The notes: generated by a model not told the origin, from the letters alone. Positions 1-6,989 are shown, numbered from the stretch's first letter. The stretch is DNA of 16,164 nucleotides from Hydrogenothermus sp964516095 (GCA_964516095.1 CAZEYS010000033.1:1-16164); one strand, 5' to 3'. Numbers and translations: made by a program.

Positions 1-486
1 CTCAACTTCTAAGTTAGTTTTATTTTTTATATCTAAAAGCCCTTCAAGTTTTACTTCTCGTGCTGGAACAACCCTTTTTATTCCCATTTTTTCATAAAAC
101 TTTGCAGCTTGTGAGTTTGAAACAGACGCCATTGTAGAAAGATGAGTTTCGATACCAAGTTCTATAGACCTGGATAATACAGCCATATCCCAACCTATAA
201 CTGCGTCAACTCCAATTTCTTTAAGTTGTTCAAGTGTTTCATTTATGTAAGGAAGGTCATCTTCAAATACAATAGAATTTAAAACTATATACTGTCTCAC
301 ACCAGCATCTTGTGTAATTTTTCTGATTTCTTTTACGTCCTCAATATCAAATATTGATTTGTTTGCCCGTTGGTTTATTTTTCCACATCCCATGTAAATG
401 GCATCTGCACCTGCTTTTATAACTGCAGCCAATCCTTCGTAATGTCCCACAGGAGCTAAAATTTCTGGTTTATTTATAGTAGACAT
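1..486 (-). CDS. Peptidase U32 family protein, N-terminal part (runs off left edge)
   Basis: The leftward frame is open from the ATG at 486 to the window edge (162 codons, no stop), so only the N-terminal part is present. The protein begins MSTINKPEILAPVGHYEGL and continues with AGADAIYMG near residues 26-34, the typical opening of the U32 TIM-barrel family. Later segments such as THLSTMASVSNSQAAKFYEK and RVVPAREVKLEGL also fit this family. Characterised relatives (RlhA, TrhP, UbiU/UbiV) are mostly iron-sulfur proteins that support hydroxylation of rRNA, tRNA or ubiquinone; true protease activity is doubtful. The Cys-rich U32 signature would lie beyond the edge, so the subfamily cannot be told. 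The start is well fixed by AAAAGGAGGT just upstream. It is divergent from trpC. Confidence 0.88.
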   Translation of the reverse strand, partial: MSTINKPEILAPVGHYEGLAAVIKAGADAIYMGCGKINQRANKSIFDIEDVKEIRKITQDAGVRQYIVLNSIVFEDDLPYINETLEQLKEIGVDAVIGWDMAVLSRSIELGIETHLSTMASVSNSQAAKFYEKMGIKRVVPAREVKLEGLLDIKNKTNLEVE

Positions 487-525
487 GATTTACCTCCTTT
501 TAGAAATTTTTAAACTGTTTAACAA

Positions 526-531
526 ATTATA
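526..531 (-). promoter_or_regulatory. -10 box (TATAAT) for the U32 gene
   Basis: On the minus strand this is a perfect TATAAT, 40 bp before the ATG and before a strong ribosome binding site. No good -35 hexamer is seen at 16-18 bp. A 13-bp inverted repeat (TTAAAC, T, GTTTAA; 510-522) lies where transcription would begin and could be an operator. The opposite strand of this gap carries a weaker TATGAT-like box at 555-560 that may serve trpC. Confidence 0.4.
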
Positions 532-588
532 TCAGCTTCATAATGCTAAAATAGTATGATATAAGCTACATAAAACATAAGGTAAAAA

Positions 589-1368
589 ATGGGAATATTA
601 GAGAAAATAGTAAAAACTAAAATTGAAGAATTAGATAGATACACACCGCAGTACATAAAAGAGCTTGAAAGAATAGCTAAAGATAGAAAAGAAGTAAAAG
701 ACTTTAAAAAGGCTATCTCCCAGAAAAAAGTAAATATTATTGCCGAAGTTAAAAAGGCTTCCCCTTCTAAAGGAGTAATAAGAGAAAACTTTAATCCTGT
801 TGAAATAGCTAAAATTTATGAAGATTATGGAGCATCTGCAATATCTGTTTTAACAGATGAAAAGTATTTTCAGGGAAGTATTGAGTATCTAAGTGCAGTT
901 TCTAAAAAAGTGAACATTCCTGTAATGAGGAAAGATTTTATAATAGATGAAAGGCAGATTTTAGAAGCTTATGCAAAAGGAGCCGACAGCTATCTACTTA
1001 TAACTCGTATCTTAGATGAAAGGAAGTTAAAACAGTTAATTGAATTTGGCAGAAGCCTTGATATGGAACCTCTTGTTGAAGTTTTTACAGAAGAAGAAGC
1101 TGTTGTAACCGTTAAAAGCGGAGCTTTAATAGTAGGAGTAAATAATAGAGACCTTGATACTTTTAAAGTAGATATAAATAAATCTAAAAAACTGTGTCCT
1201 AAATTAAAAGAATGGGGAGCTGAAGTAGTTGTGGCTGAAAGTGGTATTTCGAGTAAAAAAGATATAGATGATTTAAATAAATCAGGTGTAAATGCATTTT
1301 TGATTGGAGAAGCCTTAATGCGTGAAGAAGACATAGGTAAAAAACTTAAAGAACTGATTGGCAGTTAA
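589..1368 (+). CDS. trpC: Indole-3-glycerol phosphate synthase
   Basis: This cytoplasmic enzyme of tryptophan biosynthesis closes the ring of CdRP (1-(2-carboxyphenylamino)-1-deoxyribulose 5-phosphate) to give indole-3-glycerol phosphate, with loss of CO2 and water. At 259 aa it is the usual length of a stand-alone TrpC, with no fused TrpF. The family signature IIAEVKKASPSKG lies at residues 50-62, giving the expected catalytic Glu53 and Lys55. The general-acid lysine is Lys115 in MRKDFIID. LVEVFTEEEA, VGVNNRDL and VAESGI supply the later barrel-end residues. The ATG has AAGG 6 nt upstream. No other trp gene is adjacent, so the pathway is dispersed, as is common in Aquificota. Its TAA shares four bases with the thiD stop. 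Confidence 0.97.
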   Translation: MGILEKIVKTKIEELDRYTPQYIKELERIAKDRKEVKDFKKAISQKKVNIIAEVKKASPSKGVIRENFNPVEIAKIYEDYGASAISVLTDEKYFQGSIEYLSAVSKKVNIPVMRKDFIIDERQILEAYAKGADSYLLITRILDERKLKQLIEFGRSLDMEPLVEVFTEEEAVVTVKSGALIVGVNNRDLDTFKVDINKSKKLCPKLKEWGAEVVVAESGISSKKDIDDLNKSGVNAFLIGEALMREEDIGKKLKELIGS

Positions 1369-2138
1369 ACTATATACAGATACCTTCTCCCAAGTTCTAC
1401 TGCTGTTTGAAGTTTATACTGCATATAAGCTCTTGATATTTCTACTGATTTTAAAATATCTCTTCTAAGAGAAAGATTTGCAGCAATTGCAGAAGATAAG
1501 ACGCATCCTGTCCCGTGTACATTTTCACTAAATCTTATTTTAGGATATTTCAAATAAAAAAAATCCTCCCCATTGAAAAATATATCTGTAACAAAATCTT
1601 CTGATATAAAATGACCGCCTTTTAATAGTATGTTTTTTGCCCCTGCACTTTTTAAATAGATGCAGGCTTTTTTAGCATCATCTAAATCATTTATTTTTAT
1701 TTCTGTTAAAACTTCAGCTTCGTCTTTGTTTGGAGTTATAACGTCTACAATAGGAAGTAATTTGTCAATTAAAATCTTTATGGCTTTTTTTTCCAGTAGA
1801 AGCTTACCTGAAGAAGATTTTAATACAGGGTCAAGAACTATATTTTTAGCGTTAAATTTATGTAGGTTCTCTACAATCACATTTAAATTTTCAGCGGTCT
1901 GTATCATTCCTATTTTTATAGCATTTACATTAAAGTCTTCAAAAATAGTCTTTAGTTGACTATCAAGAACTTCTTGAGGAACAGGGTAAGAATTTTTAAC
2001 TCCTGTTGAATTTTGCGAAGTCAAAGCTGTTATTGCTGAAAATCCGTATACATTAAAGTCTTTAAACACTTTTAAATCAGCCTGAACACCAGCTCCGCTA
2101 CTGTTATCGCTTCCAGCTATCGTTAAAGCAGTATTCAT
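1365..2138 (-). CDS. thiD: Hydroxymethylpyrimidine/phosphomethylpyrimidine kinase
   Basis: This ribokinase-fold kinase phosphorylates HMP and HMP-P to HMP pyrophosphate for thiamine synthesis. It is 257 aa, the normal family length. The N-terminal substrate motif TIAGSDNSSGAGVQADLK spans residues 6-23. KIGMIQT (75-81), VLDPVLKSSSG (101-111) and ITPNKDEAE (134-142) follow. The anion hole and catalytic cysteine motif HGTGC lies at 208-212, with Cys212 matching the conserved ThiD cysteine. The ATG overlaps the stop of the upstream small membrane-protein gene by 4 bp (ATGA), so the two are probably translationally coupled. It is last in the ftrB cluster and convergent with trpC. No TPP riboswitch is visible upstream. 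Confidence 0.96.
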   Translation of the reverse strand: MNTALTIAGSDNSSGAGVQADLKVFKDFNVYGFSAITALTSQNSTGVKNSYPVPQEVLDSQLKTIFEDFNVNAIKIGMIQTAENLNVIVENLHKFNAKNIVLDPVLKSSSGKLLLEKKAIKILIDKLLPIVDVITPNKDEAEVLTEIKINDLDDAKKACIYLKSAGAKNILLKGGHFISEDFVTDIFFNGEDFFYLKYPKIRFSENVHGTGCVLSSAIAANLSLRRDILKSVEISRAYMQYKLQTAVELGRRYLYIV

Positions 2139-2413
2139 CTGGATATGTTTATCTGCCTTTTGTGTATAAACTTTATTATGATATAGTTTATAAGTTTATT
2201 AGTCCATTTTGCCATTTTTTCGTCTTTTATTTTGAACTTTTTTAATCCTTTTGCCAGTTGTTCTTCAGATATTATTCCAAACAAAAACGCTGCAATGATG
2301 AAAAAAGGTATACCAGGAAGGATTGGTAAAATAATTCCCAGTATACCGAGAACAGTAAAAGCTAAACCAAGTAAAATTCTTATTATTTTTTCTTTGCTAC
2401 TTTTTTTGCCCAT
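2135..2413 (-). CDS. Small DUF454/YbaN-like inner-membrane protein
   Basis: This is a 92-aa protein with a lysine-rich N-terminus (MGKKSSKEK). A hydrophobic stretch covers about residues 11-48 and contains LGIILPILPGIPFFIIAAFLF, close to the LPLLPTTPF core of the DUF454/YbaN family. A basic, amphipathic C-terminal tail follows. It probably forms two membrane helices with a cytoplasmic tail. The function of the family is not established. The annotated ATG overlaps the upstream ftrB gene by 31 bp and has only a weak purine-rich sequence (AGAAGAAG) before it, so the start is less certain than the frame. The stop overlaps the thiD start by 4 bp. It is somewhat shorter than typical YbaN proteins. 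Confidence 0.75.
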   Translation of the reverse strand: MGKKSSKEKIIRILLGLAFTVLGILGIILPILPGIPFFIIAAFLFGIISEEQLAKGLKKFKIKDEKMAKWTNKLINYIIIKFIHKRQINISR

Positions 2414-2871
2414 TCTATTATTTCTTCTTCTGGAATATCCAGATTGTGTTCTTTTACGTATTCTTTAAGATATTCTACAATTTTCTCAAATTTTGCCAAT
2501 GCTCTTCCTTTATCAGGTGTTGGGTCTTTTACAAGACCATAAATCTGTCTTCCTTCATGCCATGGTGGCAAATATTCAGTTATGGGAAGTCCCTCAGGTG
2601 TAACAAATAAAAGACAGTGGCAATACTTAAATATTTGCATTTCATCACAGGCACATATCCATCTTCTTCTTTTTACTTCTTCTTCTTTATTTGGGTAAAA
2701 ATTACATGGACACAGTGGTCTTCCCAGCTCTTGTAGGTGTTGAGCTAAACCTTTTATAACAGACTCAGCAACTTCCTTATTTGGATTTACTACGGTTCCA
2801 GATTTTTCTGCAAAATTTATTGCAAACTTTCTCATTTTTTCTAAATATTTTTCATCAATCTTAGTTTCCAT
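2383..2871 (-). CDS. ftrB: Ferredoxin:thioredoxin reductase, catalytic (beta) chain
   Basis: This 4Fe-4S enzyme passes electrons from reduced ferredoxin to a thioredoxin disulfide. The protein has 162 aa. The diagnostic cysteine pattern is complete: CPC at 54-56, 16 residues, CAC, 8 residues, CHC, exactly the plant/cyanobacterial spacing, although the middle motif is normally CPC. These cysteines supply the cluster ligands and the redox-active disulfide. LLFVTPEGL and the C-terminal segment beyond it extend past the core. There is also about 50 residues of extra N-terminal sequence relative to the roughly 115-aa plant chain. No variable alpha-chain gene is nearby, as in FTR-like proteins of non-photosynthetic prokaryotes. 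TGGAGGA precedes the ATG by 5 nt. It leads the cluster with the DUF454 protein and thiD and is divergent from the NifX-like gene. A likely electron donor is the ferredoxin at 7158-7445. Confidence 0.93.
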   Translation of the reverse strand: METKIDEKYLEKMRKFAINFAEKSGTVVNPNKEVAESVIKGLAQHLQELGRPLCPCNFYPNKEEEVKRRRWICACDEMQIFKYCHCLLFVTPEGLPITEYLPPWHEGRQIYGLVKDPTPDKGRALAKFEKIVEYLKEYVKEHNLDIPEEEIIEWAKKVAKKK

Positions 2872-2931
2872 TTTTATCCTCCAATTTTTTTATATTCATT
2901 ACCATATAATAATATATATCACTTTTTTTTC

Positions 2932-2945
2932 ATGATAATTATCAA
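2932..2945. promoter_or_regulatory. FNR/CRP-family-like operator, site 1
   Basis: The sequence ATGAT-AATT-ATCAA matches the FNR consensus TTGAT-N4-ATCAA at 9 of 10 defined bases and contains a 12-bp perfect palindrome (2933-2944). Its centre (2938.5) lies about 29 bp upstream of a TATTAT on the minus strand (2907-2912). That is close to a class II activator position for ftrB. Regulator identity is inference; AT-rich DNA raises the background of such matches. Confidence 0.45.
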
Positions 2946-2962
2946 GTTGATAATCTCAATAC

Positions 2963-2976
2963 ATGATATAAATCAT
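2963..2976. promoter_or_regulatory. FNR/CRP-family-like operator, site 2
   Basis: ATGAT-ATAA-ATCAT matches the FNR consensus at 8 of 10 bases. It sits inside an 18-bp inverted repeat with 7-bp arms (2961-2978). Its centre lies 31 bp, about three helical turns, from site 1, so a regulator could occupy both on the same face of the helix. A further TTGAT half-site lies between them (2947-2951). It could serve the divergent NifX-like gene, ftrB, or both. Confidence 0.42.
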
Positions 2977-3002
2977 GTTTAATTGATATTTAAAGGTAAA
3001 TA

Positions 3003-3020
3003 TTAGTTAATATTAACTAA
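3003..3020. promoter_or_regulatory. 18-bp perfect palindrome upstream of the NifX-like gene
   Basis: The sequence TTAGTTAATATTAACTAA is its own reverse complement over all 18 bases. It ends 16 bp before the ATG of the NifX-like gene and just before its ribosome binding site (AAAAGGTG). This is where transcription would start, so a repressor operator is the simplest reading. It differs in sequence from the two FNR-like sites, suggesting a second regulator. Confidence 0.45.
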
Positions 3021-3036
3021 CTTAAAAGGTGTAAAA

Positions 3037-3408
3037 ATGAAAATAGCACTCCCTGTTAAAAAACAAAAAGACAAATATGTTTTATCTCCAGCTTTTGGAA
3101 AGGCTAAATTTTTTATAATTGTTGACACAGATAGTAACAATGAAAAGGTAATAGAAAATATCCATTTAAATGGAAAAGGAATAGCAGAGCAACTTGCCAC
3201 AGAGCATGTTGAAGCAGTAATTACCAATCACATTGGTGAAGGTGCTTTCAGGCATTTGAAGAAATTTAATATTGAGGTTTATTTTTCTCAAGAAAAAAAT
3301 ATTCCAGTTGAAGAGGTTTTAAAATTATTTGAAGATAACAAATTACCAAAGATTACCTCTGAGAACTTTAATATGGTTCCTCAGCACGAGCATCATCATC
3401 ATCATTAG
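3037..3408 (+). CDS. NifX/NifB-type (dinitrogenase Fe-Mo cofactor biosynthesis) family protein with His-rich tail
   Basis: This is a small 123-aa protein of the NifX/NafY/NifB C-terminal fold (PF02579). MKIALPVKK at the N-terminus, LSPAFGKAKFFIIVDTD (residues 17-33), AVITNHIGEGAFRHLKK in the middle and NIEVYF are the family landmarks. Relatives bind or carry iron-molybdenum cofactor or related metal clusters. No other nif gene is in the window, so a role in nitrogen fixation is not shown; many anaerobes and chemolithotrophs have stand-alone members. The last residues are QHEHHHHH, a natural histidine tail likely to bind metal. AAAAGGTG precedes the ATG. It is divergent from ftrB, with possible FNR-like control. 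Its TAG overlaps the midA stop by 4 bp and a terminator follows. Confidence 0.85.
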   Translation: MKIALPVKKQKDKYVLSPAFGKAKFFIIVDTDSNNEKVIENIHLNGKGIAEQLATEHVEAVITNHIGEGAFRHLKKFNIEVYFSQEKNIPVEEVLKLFEDNKLPKITSENFNMVPQHEHHHHH

Positions 3409-4568
3409 AGTTTATATCTATCTGTCTGTGGAGGTAGAATTTCAAGCCCCTTAATAAGGGGGTTTTTTATATTCTTATACTGCACTAATATTTTAAACTT
3501 TTCTCCCATACCTTTTGGAACTACTAAGGTCTTTAATCTATTCATTCTTTCGAAAGCTTCATAATTTCCTATTGCCTGAAGTTTTTCAAATACTTCCATA
3601 AGACCTAAATTTGTTAAAAAGTGAGCCTGGTCTGTAAAGCCTAATGTTTCCAAACCTTTAACCCTGCCGTAATAACTTAGTGCTGAAAAATTTACATGGG
3701 ATGTTATATCTTGCAGACCAACGTTTTTATAAAATTCTTCTGAATACCTGTGTTTATAATAGCACAGTAGAGTTCCTTTCATCCTATAAGGTTTGTAAAG
3801 CTCTTTAGAAGGATATCCATAATCGATGGTTATCACATAACCTTTTTTCAGTTTATCTGCAATTTTCATTATGTAGTCTTTCGCATCTAAATTGACTTCG
3901 GTAGTCATACCTTCTGGTATATTAATTCTTAGCTCCTGTAAATACTGTAATATTTCCTCGTCAGCAGGTTTTTCTATTTCTATCACATTATCGTTTTCAT
4001 CTAATGTGATGAATATTTCAAAAATTTGATTGTTTCTTTTTCTTATTACATTAACAGGAAAGGCATCAAAAAGCTCATTAGAAAATACAACTCCTTCTAT
4101 TTCTTCATCTTCAAAATCTATAATGTCCTGTTTCCATTCTACATTATCGAACTCTTGTAAAATATCTTTCTGGGTTTTTATGTGGTATGGAGATTTCTCA
4201 ATAATTATGTAAGTTGTTTTCTCAAAAATATCTGGATATTCTTCTTTTAAAGTTGATAGGATATCGAATGCTAAATATCCTTTTCCTGCACCAATTTCTA
4301 CAATTTGAAAGTTTTGGGTATTTACTTTTTCAAATATTTCTGCAAACTGTTTTGCCAGTAGTTGTCCAAATATCGGGTCAAGCTCAGGTGCTGTAAAAAA
4401 ATCTCCATAACCGCCTATTTTTTCCTTTTCAGATGTGTAATATCCAAGTTCAGGATAATAGAGAGCCATATCCATAAACTCTTTAAAAGATATGCTCCCT
4501 TTTTCTTTTATTTTCCTTTTTATTATATCAACAAGTTGAGGTTTGCCTGTTAGTTTTCCTTTATTCAT
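3405..4568 (-). CDS. midA: SAM-dependent methyltransferase, MidA/NDUFAF7 family
   Basis: The product is a class I SAM-dependent protein methyltransferase of the MidA/NDUFAF7 family (Methyltransf_28). The mitochondrial member methylates an arginine of complex I subunit NDUFS2; the bacterial substrate is not known. With the ATG at 4568 it is 387 aa. Landmarks are LYYPELGYY (residues 36-44), GDFFTAPELDPIFGQ (55-69), the SAM-binding VEIGAGKGYLA (90-100) and SNELFDAFPV near the middle. An in-frame TTG at 4592 would add eight residues but would overlap argG by 32 bp. The ATG gives an 8-bp overlap and starts at a more natural family N-terminus, so I prefer it. It is probably co-transcribed with argG. 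The 3' end carries the terminator of the convergent gene. Confidence 0.9.
   Translation of the reverse strand: MNKGKLTGKPQLVDIIKRKIKEKGSISFKEFMDMALYYPELGYYTSEKEKIGGYGDFFTAPELDPIFGQLLAKQFAEIFEKVNTQNFQIVEIGAGKGYLAFDILSTLKEEYPDIFEKTTYIIIEKSPYHIKTQKDILQEFDNVEWKQDIIDFEDEEIEGVVFSNELFDAFPVNVIRKRNNQIFEIFITLDENDNVIEIEKPADEEILQYLQELRINIPEGMTTEVNLDAKDYIMKIADKLKKGYVITIDYGYPSKELYKPYRMKGTLLCYYKHRYSEEFYKNVGLQDITSHVNFSALSYYGRVKGLETLGFTDQAHFLTNLGLMEVFEKLQAIGNYEAFERMNRLKTLVVPKGMGEKFKILVQYKNIKNPLIKGLEILPPQTDRYKL
3447..3468 (+). terminator. Rho-independent terminator of the NifX-like gene, inside the midA coding region
   Basis: A GC-rich hairpin, CCCCTT-AAT-AAGGGG (3447-3461), is followed by G and six T residues on the plus strand. 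It lies about 40 bp past the NifX-like stop and within the last codons of the convergent midA gene. Read leftward it has no T-tract after the stem, so it should act only on rightward transcripts. Confidence 0.8.
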
Positions 4569-5769
4569 TTGCTTTTTTATTTGCCTTTGCAAATACTTTT
4601 AATGGTAATCCCCATACTTTTGTAAAGTATTCACCTGCTTTATGGTCAAATTCATCTTCCGGGCTGTATGTTGCAAGTTTTTCAAAGTACAGTCCATTTG
4701 GTGATTTTCTACCTACTATATTTGCACTTCCTTTGTACAGCTTAAATCTGACAACTCCATTAACAAGCTCTGCAATTTCATTGGTAAAAGCATCTAATGC
4801 CTCTCTTAATTTAGAGAACCACAAGCCATTGTATACAAGATCAGCGTAAGGCTGGGAAACATGGGTTAGTTTATAGTGATAAGTAAACCTGTCTAAAACT
4901 AAGCTTTCAATTTCGTCGTAAGCTTTAATTAAAATTAGGCCAGCAGGAGATTCATAAACTTCTCTGGACTTTATTCCTACTAGTCTATTTTCTACCATGT
5001 CAATTCTACCAACTCCGTGTTTTCCACCAATTTCATTTAAATCCCATATTAGTTTCCAAAGCTGGTCGTATTTTTTCCCATTTATAGCAACAGGTATCCC
5101 CTTTTCAAACTCTATTTCTATGTATTCAGGCTCATTAGGAGCATTAACGGGATTTGTGGTTATCTCAAAAGCATCTTCAGGAGGTTCTTTCCATATATCT
5201 TCTAAATCTCCTGCTTCTATTGCAACACCCCACAGATTTCTATCGTAAGAATAGGGTTTTTCTTTTGTAGCTTTTACAGGAATTCCATGTTTTTTAGCGT
5301 ATTCAATTTCCTCGTCCCTAGACTTAAACTCCCAATCTCTAACTGGTGCTAAAACTTCAATATCAGGGTCTAAAGCCCATACAGATGTTTCAAATCTTAC
5401 CTGGTCGTTTCCTTTACCTGTAGATCCATGGGCTACATAATGAGCATTATATTTATGGGCAAGTTCTACTAGTTTTTTGGAAATTAAAGGACGTGATAGA
5501 GCAGACAGTAGCGTATATCTGTTTTCATATAAAGCTCCACTTCTCATAAGAGGCATACAGTACTCTCTGGCAAATTCTTCTTTTATATCATCTACAATTG
5601 CTTCTACTGCACCTGCTGCTTTTGCTTTTTCAGGTATTTCATCAAGTTCTTCTCCCTGCCCAACATCTGCAGTGTAAGTTATTACTTCAAATCCTTTATC
5701 AGTTAACCATCTAACTATTACAGAAGTATCTAAACCTCCTGAGTATGCAAGTATTACTCTTTTTTTCAA
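4561..5769 (-). CDS. argG: Argininosuccinate synthase
   Basis: The enzyme condenses citrulline and aspartate with ATP to give argininosuccinate, the penultimate step of arginine synthesis. It is 402 aa, the normal length. The N-type ATP pyrophosphatase loop AYSGGLDTS lies at residues 8-16, YTADVGQGEE at 32-41 and HGSTGKGNDQVRFE at 114-127. PYSYDRNLWG and SPAGLILIKAYDEIE are further family landmarks. The start codon is TTG: no ATG occurs nearby in frame, and GGAGG lies 8 nt upstream (5778-5782), so the TTG is well supported. It has its own -10 box overlapped by a 21-bp inverted repeat, and runs into midA. Confidence 0.97.
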   Translation of the reverse strand: MKKRVILAYSGGLDTSVIVRWLTDKGFEVITYTADVGQGEELDEIPEKAKAAGAVEAIVDDIKEEFAREYCMPLMRSGALYENRYTLLSALSRPLISKKLVELAHKYNAHYVAHGSTGKGNDQVRFETSVWALDPDIEVLAPVRDWEFKSRDEEIEYAKKHGIPVKATKEKPYSYDRNLWGVAIEAGDLEDIWKEPPEDAFEITTNPVNAPNEPEYIEIEFEKGIPVAINGKKYDQLWKLIWDLNEIGGKHGVGRIDMVENRLVGIKSREVYESPAGLILIKAYDEIESLVLDRFTYHYKLTHVSQPYADLVYNGLWFSKLREALDAFTNEIAELVNGVVRFKLYKGSANIVGRKSPNGLYFEKLATYSPEDEFDHKAGEYFTKVWGLPLKVFAKANKKANE

Positions 5770-5801
5770 TATGGTTTCCTCCAGTTTTTCTTGAGAGAAA
5801 A

Positions 5802-5824
5802 ATTATATCAGATATTCTGATATA
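5802..5824 (-). promoter_or_regulatory. argG -10 box overlapped by a 21-bp inverted repeat
   Basis: A perfect minus-strand TATAAT (5802-5807) lies 32 bp before the argG TTG; no clear -35 is seen. It overlaps an inverted repeat with 9-bp perfect arms, TATATCAGA-TAT-TCTGATATA (5804-5824). This repeat also covers the last codons and the stop of the upstream transglycosylase gene. Its place over the -10 suits a repressor. An arginine-responsive regulator is conceivable, but the match to a classical ARG box is not clear. Confidence 0.45.
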
Positions 5825-6989
5825 TTCTTAGACGCTCTACAACCAGTTTTAAATAAATCCTTGTTTCTTTGTAAGGTAGTTTTTTTAAAAGGGTAAAATA
5901 AACCTGGGAAGGAGACATACTGTTTATAACTACTGCTGCCTTTTTTATATTTGTGGTTCCTGTAAATGCTCTGGCTACATTGCCTGCTCCAGTATTGTAT
6001 GCTGCTATTGTGCAGTACAGCCTGCTTATTGGGTTTTTAATATCTTTCAAATACCTGTAATACAGAAGGTAAAGGTAAGTTGTACCTACTTGTATGTTGT
6101 TGTTGTCATTATAAAGAAAAGAAGGGGATAACAAAATAGGTTTTCCAAATATGATTTTTGTTGCATCTTTTCCTGCAGTTTGAGGAACTATTTGCATTAA
6201 TCCATATGCTGGTACTGGAGAGCGAGCAAATGGGTTAAATGAGCTTTCAGTGTGGGTTATAGCAAGTACGAGAGAAACTGGTAAATGGTATTTTTTAGCA
6301 TGTTTTTTTGCTAAAGGTTTGTATTTTTTGGCTTTGATAAGTAATCTCTGAGAAGGTAGTTGTATAGTTAGAGAAAAGATATTTTCTCCTTTTAGTTTAC
6401 TCTTTCTTACTTTTATTCTTGCATTTTGTAAAAGATTTAGGACTACAGTGTCTACCTTTGATTTATCTGATGGTATTACTATGTCAGATATTAAAGGTTT
6501 TTTCTCTATATGTCCTGTTTTTACATGTTTTATTTTTTCTTTAAGTTTTTTTTCAATTCGTTGTGAGAGAACATCATGTTGGAAAGCCTGTTGTTTGTCT
6601 TCTGTTATGAAATTTTTGAGAATTTTTTTTAGCTGTGTATTTGAAGGCTTCTTATCACTTATTATTTCTATTTTTAGCTGGGTATTTTGAAAATCAAATA
6701 CTTTTTTTACTTTATAATTTTTTGAGTACTCTACATACTTTTTCTTTGTGGATATTTCAGGGGTATCCCAGTATCTAAGTAGTTCCTTTTTGTAGTTTTC
6801 ATACTCCTGCTGAACTATTTTTTTGTACTCTTCAAACTCCCTTTGTATCTGCTGCTCATAATCTATAAATTCCTCTTTTTCTTTATTTATACCTTCAAAA
6901 ATCTGCTTCTTAAAATCTTCAAAACTATTTTCTTGTGCGTATGCAGTCAGACTAAAAGCCAAAATTGCAGCTAAAACTACTTTTTTCAC
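5808..6989 (-). CDS. mltC: MltC-like membrane-bound lytic murein transglycosylase
   Basis: This periplasmic enzyme cleaves peptidoglycan glycan strands to 1,6-anhydromuropeptides. It has 393 aa. Residues 1-19 form a signal peptide (MKKVVLAAILAFSLTAYAQ) without a lipobox cysteine, unlike the E. coli lipoprotein MltC. Residues 40-72 are three tandem 11-residue repeats (EFIDYEQQIQR and two variants), a hendecad coiled coil, within an MltC-type N-terminal region. The SLT domain covers about 222-393: THTESSFNP with catalytic Glu248, AYGLMQIVPQTAGKD (261-275), AAYNTGAGNVARAF (329-342). The C-terminal SPSQVYFTLLKKLP matches the MltC pattern. The start is GTG, with GAGGAG 5 nt upstream. It follows the ferredoxin and small peptide genes and precedes the argG promoter. 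Confidence 0.92.
   Translation of the reverse strand: MKKVVLAAILAFSLTAYAQENSFEDFKKQIFEGINKEKEEFIDYEQQIQREFEEYKKIVQQEYENYKKELLRYWDTPEISTKKKYVEYSKNYKVKKVFDFQNTQLKIEIISDKKPSNTQLKKILKNFITEDKQQAFQHDVLSQRIEKKLKEKIKHVKTGHIEKKPLISDIVIPSDKSKVDTVVLNLLQNARIKVRKSKLKGENIFSLTIQLPSQRLLIKAKKYKPLAKKHAKKYHLPVSLVLAITHTESSFNPFARSPVPAYGLMQIVPQTAGKDATKIIFGKPILLSPSFLYNDNNNIQVGTTYLYLLYYRYLKDIKNPISRLYCTIAAYNTGAGNVARAFTGTTNIKKAAVVINSMSPSQVYFTLLKKLPYKETRIYLKLVVERLRIYQNI

Noticed and set aside
487..588. Trp leader attenuator before trpC
   Set aside because: The gap has no Trp-codon leader peptide and no GC-rich hairpin series.
990..1334. 114-aa leftward frame inside trpC
   Set aside because: It is antisense to a clear trpC and has no independent support.
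3037..3408. Nitrogen fixation locus
   Set aside because: Only one NifX-family protein is present and no nifHDK, nifB or nifEN gene is in the window. Stand-alone members are common.
4569..4592. TTG start giving midA eight more residues
   Set aside because: It lies 32 bp inside argG. The ATG at 4568 gives an 8-bp overlap and a natural N-terminus.
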